Positions 1 to 9,069 of a stretch of DNA of 64,000 nt are shown in pieces. This stretch comes from Clostridia bacterium (GTDB lineage Bacteria > Bacillota > Clostridia > UBA1381). Made by a program: the position numbers and the translations under genes. The notes under the pieces were generated by a model that was given only the letters and a program-made list of their open reading frames with translations, ran no database searches and was not told the origin of the DNA. Where the stretch lies: the NCBI GenBank assembly GCA_017935675.1, contig JAGBHE010000067.1:1-64000 (forward strand). The letters are read 5' to 3'. The stretch's first letter is position 1; each line of letters opens with the position of its first letter.

Positions 1-169
1 AATCCTCCATGCCGCCTTTAGGCGGCTCAAATCCATAACGTGGAAAAGAAGCAAGCAGATTGCCTTCTTGAGGGACGACGGCGTATGTGTATACTCCAAG
101 TCCCGAAAGGAGGTAAGATGCGCCGCTTATTTTTCACGTTACCCTCCCACTCATTTTATTTCTATAGTT

Positions 170-236
170 ATTTTATCATTTTTAATCAAATTTCGCAATG
201 AGTTATTTTTACCTTGTAATTTATTATTTTTACATA
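170..236 (-). promoter_or_regulatory. Promoter with tandem YesN-type operator (left-edge operon)
   Basis: Read leftwards: two GTAAAAATA-like half-sites 21 bp apart (conserved AC of the plus-strand TTTTTAC at 211-212 and 232-233), then CATTG, a -35 box TTGCGA (193-198), a 17-bp spacer and a -10 box TAAAAT (170-175). The same arrangement precedes the genes starting at 1796, 6633 and 12245. Direct repeats with a two-helix-turn period next to the -35 are typical of AraC-family activators. The regulator at 2265-3032 is the obvious candidate, by inference. Confidence 0.65.
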
Positions 237-268
237 TTGTTATTTTTGGATGGTGAACATATCTTTCC

Positions 269-299
269 ATAAAAGCATTGTGCTATGCAATGCTTTTAT
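269..299 (-). terminator. Hairpin after the solute-binding protein gene
   Basis: A 12-bp inverted repeat (ATAAAAGCATTG / CAATGCTTTTAT) with a 7-nt loop lies just past the stop codon of the leftward gene ending at 306. The downstream arm ends in CTTTTAT, a weak T-run, so it may be an inefficient terminator or a 3'-end stabilising hairpin. Confidence 0.55.
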
Positions 300-305
300 C
301 ACTAT

Positions 306-1796
306 TTATTTACTTTTTAAAAACTCATCATACTGTTTTTGAATCTCATCTCTAACCATTTCAATACCGGCCTGAGTGAGCTTTTGCCTATACTCATTCC
401 AATACTCTTCTCTTTTAACAGTACCGAAATCTTTCTTTGCTTTATACTCTGATTCAACATTTGCAATATTGGCAATTTCACTGCTAAATTCATCAAGATA
501 AGGTGTAAATCCTAATGCTACTGACTTTTCAGCATCGTCATTCATATTTTTTGTTTCTTCCCACACATCAAGCGACTGTCCTTCTAACACATAAGAATTA
601 AACTGATTGCCGAATTTCCAGGCATTTTGACCGATTTTATTGTAACCTGAATTCTCAATTTCCTTAATTGTACCATCTGCATTCTTAGTATAGTTGACAC
701 CCTCTATACCCCAGCACAGAAGGTTAAAAAGTTCTTCATTGGAATTCAACATATAAATCAACTTAACAGCTTCTTCAGGATGTTTTGTTTCCGCGCCTAC
801 CGATGTCATAGTCAGCAACGCTGATGTTCTTCCCACAAAAGGTTCTGTCAGCATTGAGTACACAGGCGGCACACCTTGCTGTGATTCAAATATAGCTTCC
901 ATTCCCGGTTTCCAACCATCTTTTCTGACAGCATATTGTTTCTTTTCCTCAATGGATGATGTAGATGCTCCTGCACTTGCAACATCTTCTCTTATATATC
1001 CCGTTGCATACCATTTATTAACATAGTCAACCGCAAGCTGATATGTCGGTAAATCAGCCTGAATAACAATTTCATTGGTTTCAGGATTTAACAGCAATCC
1101 GTTCACCATATTCTCATAACCCGGTGTTCCGAATAAAAACGGCAGCATAGTATAAAGGTCAGGTCTTGTCTGTTTTATTTTTCCCATTTCATCTGTAAGC
1201 TTTATAAAATAAGCTTCGAGAGAATCAACATCGTCAATTTTTACTTGCAGCGCCAAATCCTCCAATCCCTGCATATCAACCCCACATTCATCTGCTACCG
1301 GTTTCTCCATGACAAGCGCCTGAGGATTCGAAATCACCTGAGCATTCGGAATCCCATAAACTTTTCCGTTATATGTTGCAGTTTGAATATAATAGTCTTC
1401 AATTGCGTCACTCATTTTTACTTTTGTTCCATCTTTCATTTCTATAGTGTCAAGCAATTCTGTAATATCATATAAACCGCCCATTGATGCAGCTGTTTGA
1501 TAATCATAAACATACCCTGTAAACAATAAATCATATTCTTCGCCCGACGCCATCTTCATCTTCATTTTCTGCGCATAAGATGCACTGTCTATGTATTGCA
1601 AATCAAGCTTCATTCCAAGCTCCGGTTCTACAATAGCATTGACCTTTTCCATCACCGCATCGTGTCCCGCGGGTTTATCTCCAAAGGTATACCACACTAA
1701 AGCTTCATTGCTCGCCTTCTTTGAGCAGCCACACAACCCCAAGCAAGCTGTGAAAGCTATGGATAATACTAATACTCCGCACAAAATTTTTTTCAT
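306..1796 (-). CDS. Extracellular sugar-binding lipoprotein of an ABC importer
   Basis: Substrate-binding lipoprotein (496 aa) of a carbohydrate ABC importer, LipO/LplA-like, expected on the outer face of the membrane to capture an oligosaccharide. The N-terminus has a basic start, a hydrophobic stretch and the lipobox LCGC with the lipidated Cys at about residue 24. The mature part has the usual length for this family. An in-frame ATG 48 bp upstream exists, but the start at 1796 has GAGGAGG nine bases before it and puts the signal peptide at the N-terminus. It has its own operator-promoter at 1944-2012 and is separated from the permease genes by the divergent two-component system. Family call is firm; the ligand is unknown, probably an oligosaccharide given the beta-helix enzyme, esterase and oxidoreductases nearby. 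Confidence 0.9.
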   Translation of the reverse strand: MKKILCGVLVLSIAFTACLGLCGCSKKASNEALVWYTFGDKPAGHDAVMEKVNAIVEPELGMKLDLQYIDSASYAQKMKMKMASGEEYDLLFTGYVYDYQTAASMGGLYDITELLDTIEMKDGTKVKMSDAIEDYYIQTATYNGKVYGIPNAQVISNPQALVMEKPVADECGVDMQGLEDLALQVKIDDVDSLEAYFIKLTDEMGKIKQTRPDLYTMLPFLFGTPGYENMVNGLLLNPETNEIVIQADLPTYQLAVDYVNKWYATGYIREDVASAGASTSSIEEKKQYAVRKDGWKPGMEAIFESQQGVPPVYSMLTEPFVGRTSALLTMTSVGAETKHPEEAVKLIYMLNSNEELFNLLCWGIEGVNYTKNADGTIKEIENSGYNKIGQNAWKFGNQFNSYVLEGQSLDVWEETKNMNDDAEKSVALGFTPYLDEFSSEIANIANVESEYKAKKDFGTVKREEYWNEYRQKLTQAGIEMVRDEIQKQYDEFLKSK

Positions 1797-1943
1797 TACT
1801 CTTTTCCTCCTCTGAGAGTTCCTGATACAATCCTTGTTTTCCATAACAGATTGACCGAATAATACCTGACCTTATCGTCATTCCGTTGATTGATTCTTTG
1901 AAATGCAGCTTCGGTAAGGAAGTACCTGTCAGGTATTTTAATT

Positions 1944-2012
1944 ATTTTCTCATAGTTTAAAGCTTTTTTCAATGTTTTATTTTTACTTTATAATCTATTA
2001 TTTTTACTTTAG
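1944..2012 (-). promoter_or_regulatory. Operator-promoter of the sugar-binding protein gene
   Basis: On the plus strand TATTTTTACTTT occurs at 1978-1989 and again exactly at 1999-2010 (period 21 bp). Reading leftwards these are followed by CATTGAAAAAA with a -35 TTGAAA (1967-1972), a 17-bp spacer and a -10-like GAAAAT (1944-1949). The block CTATTATTTTTAC...TTTTTTCAATG is nearly identical to that at 12319-12362. Likely the binding site of the divergently encoded AraC-type regulator. Confidence 0.7.
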
Positions 2013-2034
2013 AACAAAACACCTTACATTTGAC

Positions 2035-2063
2035 TTTACTTTTAAGCAAAAATGTGTTATAAT
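2035..2063 (+). promoter_or_regulatory. Promoter of the yesN/yesM-like operon
   Basis: -35 TTTACT (2035-2040), 17-bp spacer, -10 TATAAT (2058-2063), directed to the response regulator gene at 2265. It lies back to back with the regulated promoter of the binding-protein gene. The 200-base leader holds the structured element at 2110-2221. Confidence 0.6.
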
Positions 2064-2109
2064 TTATACAAGCATTAACTTGAAAGAACTATTGTTACAG
2101 TAAATTAAA

Positions 2110-2221
2110 GGCGCTGTTCAATAAGGGGCAAAGCCCCGTCATTCAACGTTTCAGCGGGGGATTGTACCCCCACTGAAAAAAGTAAGTGGAACCCGCCGCC
2201 TATAGAGGCGGGGGACATCTT
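2110..2221 (+). repeat. Structured GC-rich element, possibly an IS605-type end/omega-RNA relic
   Basis: Three strong hairpins follow one another in otherwise AT-rich DNA: GGGGC-aaa-GCCCC (2125-2137), CAGcGGGGG-attgta-CCCCCaCTG (2152-2175) and CCCGCCGCCT-atag-AGGCGGGGG (2192-2214). The last hairpin, preceded by GTGGAA and followed by GACATC, resembles the right-end hairpins of IS200/IS605 elements, where TnpB guide RNAs end. No transposase or TnpB is present. The composition contrast suggests insertion or a mobile-element relic, but a regulatory 5' leader of the regulator gene is equally possible. Confidence 0.4.
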
Positions 2222-2264
2222 GCTTTTAGTTATTTTTATCATTTTATTGAAAGGATCTTGCTCT

Positions 2265-3032
2265 ATGTATAAGCTTATTTTAATAGAAGACGAATTGCAA
2301 ACTCTTGAACAAATTTCTGAGCTTGTTGATTGGAATAGCAATAACATAGATCTTGTTGGTTCATTTACGTCGGCGGAAGAAGCAAAAAACTATATTATCA
2401 ACAACACGGTCGATTTTATTATATCGGATATTTGTATGCCCGGTATGGATGGCGTTGAATTGGCAAAATTTTGTTTCTATAACTATCCTCATATAAAGAT
2501 TGTATTTATTACCGCATTCAGAAATTTTGATTATGCATTATCTGCCATACAGTATGGTATAGTCAGTTATGTAACAAAACCTATTTTGTACAGCAAACTT
2601 ATGGAGTCCATTAACTTACTATTATTAAAAGTGCAAAATACTCCAAGTGTTTCGGTTTCTGATAAACATTTACAAGATGATAATGATACATCGCTTCAGT
2701 CTCTGACTTCAAAAGTTTTCAAATACATTGAAAATAACTATTACAAACAAATTTCTCTTGCTTCAGCCGCAAGTGCTTTAAACTTTAATACATCATATCT
2801 TTCAAGGGCCTTTAAAGAAAAAACCAATCAGAATTTTTCTACATATCTACATAAATACAGAGTAGAAAAAGCCTGTGACCTTATAAAAAACACAAATCTG
2901 AAAATCAGTGCAATAGCCTCAATGGTAGGCTTTAATGATGCCGACTACTTTTATAAAATCTTTAAACGCTATACAGGTTTAACACCATTAGCATATAAAA
3001 ATACACATGAAGGTGAAATAAAAGATGAATAA
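2265..3032 (+). CDS. AraC-family response regulator (YesN-like)
   Basis: Transcriptional regulator of 255 aa. The N-terminal receiver domain (about 1-120) has the acidic pair E8-D9, the phosphoacceptor Asp at about residue 55 (ISDICMPG) and the conserved Lys in TKP. After a linker comes a C-terminal AraC-type double helix-turn-helix (about 150-250). An upstream in-frame ATG at 2220 lies inside the structured element; the start at 2265 follows AAAGGATC and begins directly with the receiver domain. It overlaps the kinase gene by 8 bp. It probably activates the four nearby promoters with GTAAAAATA direct repeats, an inference from location and site geometry. Confidence 0.93.
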   Translation: MYKLILIEDELQTLEQISELVDWNSNNIDLVGSFTSAEEAKNYIINNTVDFIISDICMPGMDGVELAKFCFYNYPHIKIVFITAFRNFDYALSAIQYGIVSYVTKPILYSKLMESINLLLLKVQNTPSVSVSDKHLQDDNDTSLQSLTSKVFKYIENNYYKQISLASAASALNFNTSYLSRAFKEKTNQNFSTYLHKYRVEKACDLIKNTNLKISAIASMVGFNDADYFYKIFKRYTGLTPLAYKNTHEGEIKDE

Positions 3033-4734
3033 GCTTATAATGTGCTTAAAGCACTTTGTTCAAAATAAAATATTTGCAGCATACTTGAAATTTGTGAGCA
3101 AATGGCTTGTAATTCCTATTTGTATATTAAATACTGTCTTATTTTTCTTTTTTGCATCTGATGCAAGAGTTAATTATAGAAATTCAATTAAGAATGATGC
3201 TTTATTAACCTCCGCAAATTTTGACAGCATCTCAAACGGGATAAACAGCTTCGCAAACGGATTAATATCACAAGAGGATATAAATATGTTCTTCCTTGAG
3301 ACTTCATATAATGTCAAAAATCCTCAGGCGTACTATGATTTAAGAAAATATGTCACATCTGCTGTTCTTTTGAATGATGTTATAACAAATGTATCTCTTT
3401 TTAATGATAACTACGACTATGTATTTTCAGTCAACTCAAGCGGATATCTTTCAAATTTAAAAAACAGGCAATGGTATGAATCTATCCCTAAAAATTTATT
3501 TTTCTATGTATGTAATTCACCAAATGACAGCAATATTTTGTCTTATTGCTATAATATAAAATTTTACAATAAACACTGCGGAACAATCATAATTGATGTT
3601 AATAAAGAAAAGATTTGCAAATCCATATCCTCATCTGATGCAGGCTTATACATATATCTTTATGACAACGATGAAATACTCCCGTTATCAAAAAAATATG
3701 AAGCTTCTCCAAATAGCATAACAGAAAGTTTACAAGCTGATAATTCCTTTGAACAGTACACAAATAACAACACTCTATATACTCCAATACCACTTAACAG
3801 CATAAACGGAATCTTGATAAGCAGTTCAAGCAGCAGCTTTTTTTCGGAGATGAGTATGCTCCCTATAACCTACTACTTACTGACTATGCTTACTTTAGTT
3901 ATCGTTATAGTGATTTTATCCCAGTATTCATCTTTTAAATTGTATACACAAATTCTTCAATTTACACTGGAATTTGAAAACCTGATAATCGGTTATACAA
4001 CAGATTATAAGCTTCCTGTATTTGAAGAGCTTTCAACTAAAATAATATCCTTGAAAGATGCTAATAAACAAATAGAACAAAAACTCCTGCACCAAATAGA
4101 TACAATAAAAAAACTGCAGGCAATGGCTCTGCAAATACAGTTCAATCCTCATTTTTTATATAATACATTGAACTCAATAAACACACATATTCTCAGCATA
4201 ACAAAAAAAGATTGTGATGCAACATTAATGATTTCAAATTTAGCAGAAATACTTCATCATTCTTTAAATACCAAAGAATTCTTTACAACCGTAGAAGACG
4301 AAATATATTATTGCAAAAAATATACGGAAATAGAATTGATAAAGCACAAAAACTCATTCGATGTAATATGGGATATTCCCGATCGTTTTTACAATCAACA
4401 AATTGTAAAGATGTGTATTCAGCCAATACTTGAAAACGCACTTAAGCACGGTGTTCTTGGGCTCAAAGACAAACGAGGCAGCGTCACAATCCGGGCATAT
4501 AATACAGAGCACAACCTTATAATTAAAATAACAAACAATGGTGCACCAATCAAAAAAAATGAACTTTATGAGTTACGAGAACTTATGCAATCAGAAACAC
4601 TTCCCGAAACAAAGCATATTGGCCTTTTGAATATTAATCAAAGAATAAAGCTTGCTTACGGAAATGATTATACTATAAAAATCTCATCAAACAATGAAAA
4701 CACTTCATTCTATTTGAAATTTCCGATTACATAA
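3025..4734 (+). CDS. Membrane sensor histidine kinase (YesM-like)
   Basis: Sensor kinase of 569 aa, partner of the regulator just upstream (8-bp overlap, so translationally coupled). A transmembrane helix near residues 28-46 and a second near 280-300 bracket an extracellular sensing domain of about 230 residues. The cytoplasmic part has the His_kinase motif QFNPHFLYNTLNSINTH with the phosphoacceptor His, then an ATPase domain with N-box QPILENALKHG. No clear HAMP domain could be assigned. It probably senses a sugar directly or through the binding protein, as in Bacillus YesM/LytS-type systems; the ligand is unknown. Confidence 0.92.
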   Translation: MNKLIMCLKHFVQNKIFAAYLKFVSKWLVIPICILNTVLFFFFASDARVNYRNSIKNDALLTSANFDSISNGINSFANGLISQEDINMFFLETSYNVKNPQAYYDLRKYVTSAVLLNDVITNVSLFNDNYDYVFSVNSSGYLSNLKNRQWYESIPKNLFFYVCNSPNDSNILSYCYNIKFYNKHCGTIIIDVNKEKICKSISSSDAGLYIYLYDNDEILPLSKKYEASPNSITESLQADNSFEQYTNNNTLYTPIPLNSINGILISSSSSSFFSEMSMLPITYYLLTMLTLVIVIVILSQYSSFKLYTQILQFTLEFENLIIGYTTDYKLPVFEELSTKIISLKDANKQIEQKLLHQIDTIKKLQAMALQIQFNPHFLYNTLNSINTHILSITKKDCDATLMISNLAEILHHSLNTKEFFTTVEDEIYYCKKYTEIELIKHKNSFDVIWDIPDRFYNQQIVKMCIQPILENALKHGVLGLKDKRGSVTIRAYNTEHNLIIKITNNGAPIKKNELYELRELMQSETLPETKHIGLLNINQRIKLAYGNDYTIKISSNNENTSFYLKFPIT

Positions 4735-4769
4735 AAAATCTGCTGCCTTAAAAAGCAGCAGATTTTTTT
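4733..4769. terminator. Bidirectional terminator between convergent genes
   Basis: Perfect inverted repeat AAAAAATCTGCTGC / GCAGCAGATTTTTT with an 8-nt loop, A-run on one side and T-run on the other. It serves the rightward kinase gene and the leftward permease gene, whose stop codon it abuts. Confidence 0.9.
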
Positions 4770-5646
4770 ATCCTTTAACCGAACCGACCGTAAGCCCTTT
4801 GACAAAATATTTCTGAAAGAACGGGAAGACTACTAATGCCGGCCCTGCAACTACAACTGCCATCGCCATACGAATTGTTTCTGAAGGAACATTCATTTCC
4901 TGCATCATAGCAGCGGCATCAGGATTTTGTTTAAGCATATTTATATCTTCCATAATACTTTGCAAAAGGTATTGTAAGCTATAGAGCTTAGGTTCAGTTA
5001 TATAAATAAGCGCTGTATTCCAATCATTCCATTTGCTCAAAAAAATCATAAGTCCTATCGTAGCTATTACCGGTTTAGACAGCGGAATAATCATTGTTGC
5101 AAATATTTTATATTCAGAAGCGCCGTCAACCTTTGCTGACTCAATAATTTCTCCCGGAATCCCGGAAAAGAAGGTTCTCATCATAAATACATTCCATGCA
5201 CTAACCGCACCCGGCAAAATATATACCCAAATAGTATCATCTAAATGCAAATATTTTGCTACAACTAAATATGTCGGAACAAGTCCGCCGCTGAACAGCA
5301 TAGTAAAATATAAATAAAAATTTATAATATTTCTTCCTCTCAGGTGCTTCCTTGACAAAGGATATGCAATCATTGCAGTTAAAAGAACAGATAGAATCAT
5401 TGATACAACTGAAAATGTAAAAGTGACTCCATATGCGTTTAAAATCTGTCCCGGATTTTTAAATATGTAGATGTAAGACGAAAAATCAACCGGTTTGGGC
5501 CATATCTGATATCCTTGTTGTGCAAGTACATTAGCATCGGAAAGAGATGCACTTATAAGCAGCCAAAACGGAAAATTTATCATGAAACAAAAAACAATAA
5601 AAATGCAGGTTAAAACAATTTGAAATACCATATTATGTTTACGCAT
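4768..5646 (-). CDS. Carbohydrate ABC transporter permease (YtcP/LplC-like)
   Basis: Inner-membrane permease of 292 aa with six predicted hydrophobic segments. The cytoplasmic EAA loop reads ESAKVDGASE...IIPLSKPV, the contact for the shared ATPase of CUT1-type importers; no ATPase gene is present in the window, as is usual for these systems. The C-terminus KYFVKGLTVGSVKG is typical of the YtcP/LplC branch. An in-frame ATG four codons upstream (5658) overlaps the ribosome binding site AAAGGATGGGG, so 5646 is preferred. It follows the other permease by 18 bp. Confidence 0.92.
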   Translation of the reverse strand: MRKHNMVFQIVLTCIFIVFCFMINFPFWLLISASLSDANVLAQQGYQIWPKPVDFSSYIYIFKNPGQILNAYGVTFTFSVVSMILSVLLTAMIAYPLSRKHLRGRNIINFYLYFTMLFSGGLVPTYLVVAKYLHLDDTIWVYILPGAVSAWNVFMMRTFFSGIPGEIIESAKVDGASEYKIFATMIIPLSKPVIATIGLMIFLSKWNDWNTALIYITEPKLYSLQYLLQSIMEDINMLKQNPDAAAMMQEMNVPSETIRMAMAVVVAGPALVVFPFFQKYFVKGLTVGSVKG

Positions 5647-5664
5647 TAATTTCCCCATCCTTTC

Positions 5665-6633
5665 TCAGAACAATCCAAGTTCTTTATCAACTCTTTTCGC
5701 TGCCCAGTTCGTCGTACATACAAGAATTATGCCTACAACTGATTGCAGCAAACCGACAGCAGTTGTTAGTCCGTATGAATTACCCAAGCTTCCATCTTTA
5801 AAAGTTCTGAATACATATGTGCTTATAACATTAGTAGTCTCGTAAAGATTACCATTCGCCCCATCCTGCGTTACAGTATAGAACAGTCCAAAATCTGCTG
5901 CAAAGATATTGCCGATTTTCATAATTCCCAAAATGGTTATGAGTGGAATCAATGTCGGTAAAACAATATGTATTATCCTTTGAAATCTATTCGCACCATC
6001 TATCTCAGCAGCTTCAAATAAAGATGTGTCTATGCTCATCAAAGATGCATAATAATACACACAATCCATACCCACATGTTTCCATATAGACACTATCGTA
6101 AGAATTACCGGCCAAGCATTAGGTTTCGAATACCAATCAATATGTTCTATACCAAAATCGCCTAACAGTTGATTTAAATAACCATATGTTGGATTTAAAA
6201 TAGCATATACCATATATGCTGCAACAACCCATGACATAAAATGAGGAGTTATCATTAATGTTTGAAACATTTTAGTAGATCTTCTGCTTTTTAACTCAAA
6301 TAATAAGATTGCAACCAAAATCGCAAAAAACATGCCTGTCACTATAAACAATGCATTATTTAACACAGTATTTCTTACAAGTTGAAAAAATACATCAGAT
6401 TTAAAGAAGAATTCAAAATTCTTCAATCCAACCCAGGGACTTTCCAAAATCCCAAGATTAAATTTATAATTCTTAAATGCTATAACAACACCAAACATAG
6501 GTATATAATTAAATATAAAAATCATAATCACCGGAATTGCACATAGCGAATATAATTGCCAATCGCTTAACGATATTTTTCGTTTCTTATTAGTTATTTT
6601 TAATTGCAATGCACTTTTTTTCTTTGCTTTCAT
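5665..6633 (-). CDS. Carbohydrate ABC transporter permease (LplB-like)
   Basis: Second permease subunit, 322 aa, six hydrophobic segments, with EAA loop EAAEIDGANR...VLPTLIPL. It forms a heterodimer with the downstream permease for import of the sugar delivered by the binding protein. The N-terminus is lysine-rich (cytoplasmic) and the C-terminus ends VDKELGLF, typical of LplB. Start supported by AAAGGGAG ten bases upstream. It has its own promoter and operator (6666-6732), the operator lying across the 3' end of the preceding oxidoreductase gene. Confidence 0.92.
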   Translation of the reverse strand: MKAKKKSALQLKITNKKRKISLSDWQLYSLCAIPVIMIFIFNYIPMFGVVIAFKNYKFNLGILESPWVGLKNFEFFFKSDVFFQLVRNTVLNNALFIVTGMFFAILVAILLFELKSRRSTKMFQTLMITPHFMSWVVAAYMVYAILNPTYGYLNQLLGDFGIEHIDWYSKPNAWPVILTIVSIWKHVGMDCVYYYASLMSIDTSLFEAAEIDGANRFQRIIHIVLPTLIPLITILGIMKIGNIFAADFGLFYTVTQDGANGNLYETTNVISTYVFRTFKDGSLGNSYGLTTAVGLLQSVVGIILVCTTNWAAKRVDKELGLF

Positions 6634-6665
6634 AACAAGAATCTCCCTTTCGCATTATTCATTAA

Positions 6666-6732
6666 ATTCTAACATTTTAATAATTTATTATCAATATACA
6701 TTTTTTACTTCTTACTGTATTATTTATACTTT
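6666..6732 (-). promoter_or_regulatory. Operator-promoter of the permease operon
   Basis: Leftward promoter: -35 TTGATA (6689-6694), 17-bp spacer, -10 TAGAAT (6666-6671). Upstream lie two half-sites with the conserved AC at 707-708 and 728-729 of the 6000s (period 21 bp), overlapping the stop codon region of the oxidoreductase gene. It matches the sites at 170-236, 1944-2012 and 12296-12362 in spacing and in the TATTATTT-TAC core. Confidence 0.65.
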
Positions 6733-8950
6733 ACGCAATATATGCCGACCTCATCTCCGTAGGTTTCATAGACAGTTATTTCTATTTTAGATACCTCACT
6801 AAAATCTAATGCATATCTTACAAATCTTTTATAGTTATCTTTTTCAGAAACTTTGTATATTCCGTCCTTATGATAAATTTTTATATCATATTTCTTTGCC
6901 AGAGTAGAGGGCATTTGAATTTTTTCGTCATTATCAAGCCTATCATCAAAAATAACTGTTAGTTCTTTTATATCGGTGCTTTCTTCAGGAGTAATTGTCA
7001 GCGTCTGAGCCATAGTCATGTCAGCCAACCAAAGATTTTGGGTTATGTACGGTCTTGAGTAACCGTTTATAACATTACATGGTGCAAAAACATTCTGCTT
7101 GGGAGAAATTTCTTTAAACAGTATATTTCTGTTTTTCTCATAATAATGGTCAAAGTGAGTATAACCGGTTTTTTCCTCATTTATCGGTACACTGTCGTGA
7201 TTTTTCTTCTCAAAGCTATCTCTTCTGTGCATTCTCATGGTAACTGCACCCATTGTTCTTTTTTCACTTATTGCAATTTCTATATCTCTGTTTTCTTCAA
7301 AAACAATATAAATTTTTCCGTCAAATCCGACTGGAATACCTATTGGCAGCTCAATCCAATCATCAACGCCTTTTTTTAAATTAATGCAGAGTGTTTTTTC
7401 AAGCTTTTCCATCAGATATGTTTCAGGATGAATACCGGTATAAAGTTTATAAGTTAATGTAGTATTTTCTTTAATTCTGAATTTGATTTTTACACTGTCT
7501 ACTTTCTCACTGTCAACCATAAGAGCAAGTGCATAATCTCTTTCGAGTGGCATATAATCATCAGCACATGTATTTTCGTATTCCTTTACTGCGGTTGCAC
7601 TTACCTGTGCAATTTTTATATCTTCCTTTATATGCAGCACAGACTGGTCATCACCAATAAGTATTTTTTGAAGTTCTTTAATATGTTTTTCGTATATTTC
7701 CCTTGGCAACACATCGTATTTTTTCCCAAGATATGCTGCTGTTCCTACAGCCTGTCCTATTGCACCGCAAGTTGCCATGACTCTTGTTGAACCAAGCGCA
7801 ATATGTGTCGTACTTATATCTCTGCCTGCAAGATATAGATTATCTATATCCTTTGAATATAAGCATCTGAATGGAATATTATATATACCGGTTACTGAAA
7901 CGAAGTTTGATGCAGGAAGAGAGTCATATATTCCAAGCGGAGCATGAATATCCATAGGCCAGCCGCCAATCGCAACCGAATCTTCAAAATTGACTTTGTT
8001 TTCAATATCATTTTCATTTAAAATATAATCGCCAATAAATCTACGAGACTCTCTCGTTCCTGCCTTTGCATAAACCCTCTTCAGCCGTCTTGTTTTTGAC
8101 TGAGGATATTTACCGCTGTTTTTTACATAATCCCATATACCATAGATAAGTTTTCTTAATTCAAGTTCAGTTTCATCATGGTCATTTAAAATATCTAACT
8201 GACCTCCGAACTCATATGCCCAATGCGGACCTTTACAGGAGAAGCCTCTAAAGTTTTCAGGCTTGTTTATATCCTTTAGAAATTCCATTTGTGAAATATC
8301 ATGCGCAAAGTCAGGTGCTTTGAAAACGACTTCTTCTCCTGCATCCTCTGTTTCAAATAAAGTGAATTTCCCATTGTAAAACTATCGGCTTTGTCAGGTG
8401 CCCAAAACTCGCCAAATTCATCCTTACATTCTCTGCCGATTCTAAACTCGGCCCCTGCTTCGTATGCCAATATTCCATTTCCTGTTGCATCAACACAGCT
8501 ATGCGCCGTAATTTCATAAATGTTATTATTCACACTGTGCCTTGCAAAAACTTTTTTTATTTTTTTGTTTTCAACTTCACACGAATAAACAACAGTATTC
8601 AATAAAAGACGGATGTTTTTTTCGTTGTATATCATATCAAAAAATACAGCATCCAATGCAGCAAAATTCCCATATCCTCCGCTCTCCTGATATTTTATAA
8701 GCCTTAGCCTTATTTCCTCTACAATTCCTGTTTCTTTTGCATAAATTGCAGGATTTAATCCATGATGGCTTGCACCGCTTATTCCAACTCCAATTTCACT
8801 TGATGCATTTCCTCCAAGCACCGAACGATCATTTATAAGAACTACGGATAATCCCTTTCTTGCTGCTGCAATCGCAGCACACATTCCGGCAATTCCACCA
8901 CCTGCAACAAGCAAATCTGCACATAATTCTTTTCTCATTTTTATAACCAT
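6720..8950 (-). pseudogene. FAD-dependent oxidoreductase, broken by a frameshift
   Basis: Flavoprotein of about 742 aa if repaired. The N-terminal part (to about 8280) starts with a Rossmann motif, DLLVAGGGIAGMCAA, for FAD binding; the C-terminal part has the second FAD segment (DNLYLAGRDISTTH) and a beta-rich tail. The family (FAD_oxidored) is common in polysaccharide loci, with unknown substrate. One base is missing at about 8356-8363: up to GNSL the protein is normal, then the frame changes, and the expected continuation (FETEDAGEEVVF...SQMEFLK) sits in the next frame and joins the downstream ORF starting at 8288. This is either a recent inactivation or an assembly error. Start at 8950 (MVIKM) or 8938; both follow AAAGGAG at unusual distances (3 and 15 nt). 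Confidence 0.85.
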
Positions 8951-9005
8951 GAACTCCTTTCACCAAATTAAGTTTGAAAGAAAATCGCTTAAGAATTGCC
9001 GCTTT
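8941..9005 (-). repeat. Leader repeat, copy A (5' of the oxidoreductase)
   Basis: About 65 bp that recur nearly unchanged at 39432-39494. Both copies contain CGATTTTCTTT, AAACTTAATTTGG, the AAAGGAG ribosome binding site and the first codons of the gene (ATGGTTATAAA). The downstream genes are unrelated, so the element is a repeated leader and not gene homology. Just upstream, at about 9006-9045, lies a GC-rich imperfect hairpin containing GTACGTGTGTAC. Function unknown; could be a regulatory leader or a small mobile repeat. Confidence 0.7.
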
Positions 9006-9069
9006 GCAGCGAGCGGTGCTGTACGTGTGTACCGCCCCGAGCAAAAAACGGTGAGATGAGTGATTTTAT

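Larger units (their letters stand above)
1..305 (-). promoter_or_regulatory. Gene-free left edge: leader of an operon running off the window
   Basis: I see no convincing gene here. A leftward promoter with an upstream tandem operator lies at about 170-236, and transcripts from it would leave the window at position 1. The leader would contain an imperfect hairpin around 75-100 and a GC-rich hairpin, GCCGCC-TTTA-GGCGGC, at about 12-27. A piece of the leader (AAGGCAATCTG on the minus strand) resembles the leader repeats at 8941-9005 and 39432-39494. The other end holds the terminator-like hairpin of the solute-binding protein gene. The regulated gene itself is outside the window. Confidence 0.5.

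Noticed and set aside
2105..2347. Leftward open frame of 80 codons through the structured element and the regulator start
   Set aside because: It covers hairpins and runs antisense to the regulator gene; no ribosome binding site. Treated as a by-product of the element.
8829..9044. Leftward open frame of 71 codons at the oxidoreductase start
   Set aside because: Another frame of the leader repeat and the first part of the flavoprotein gene.
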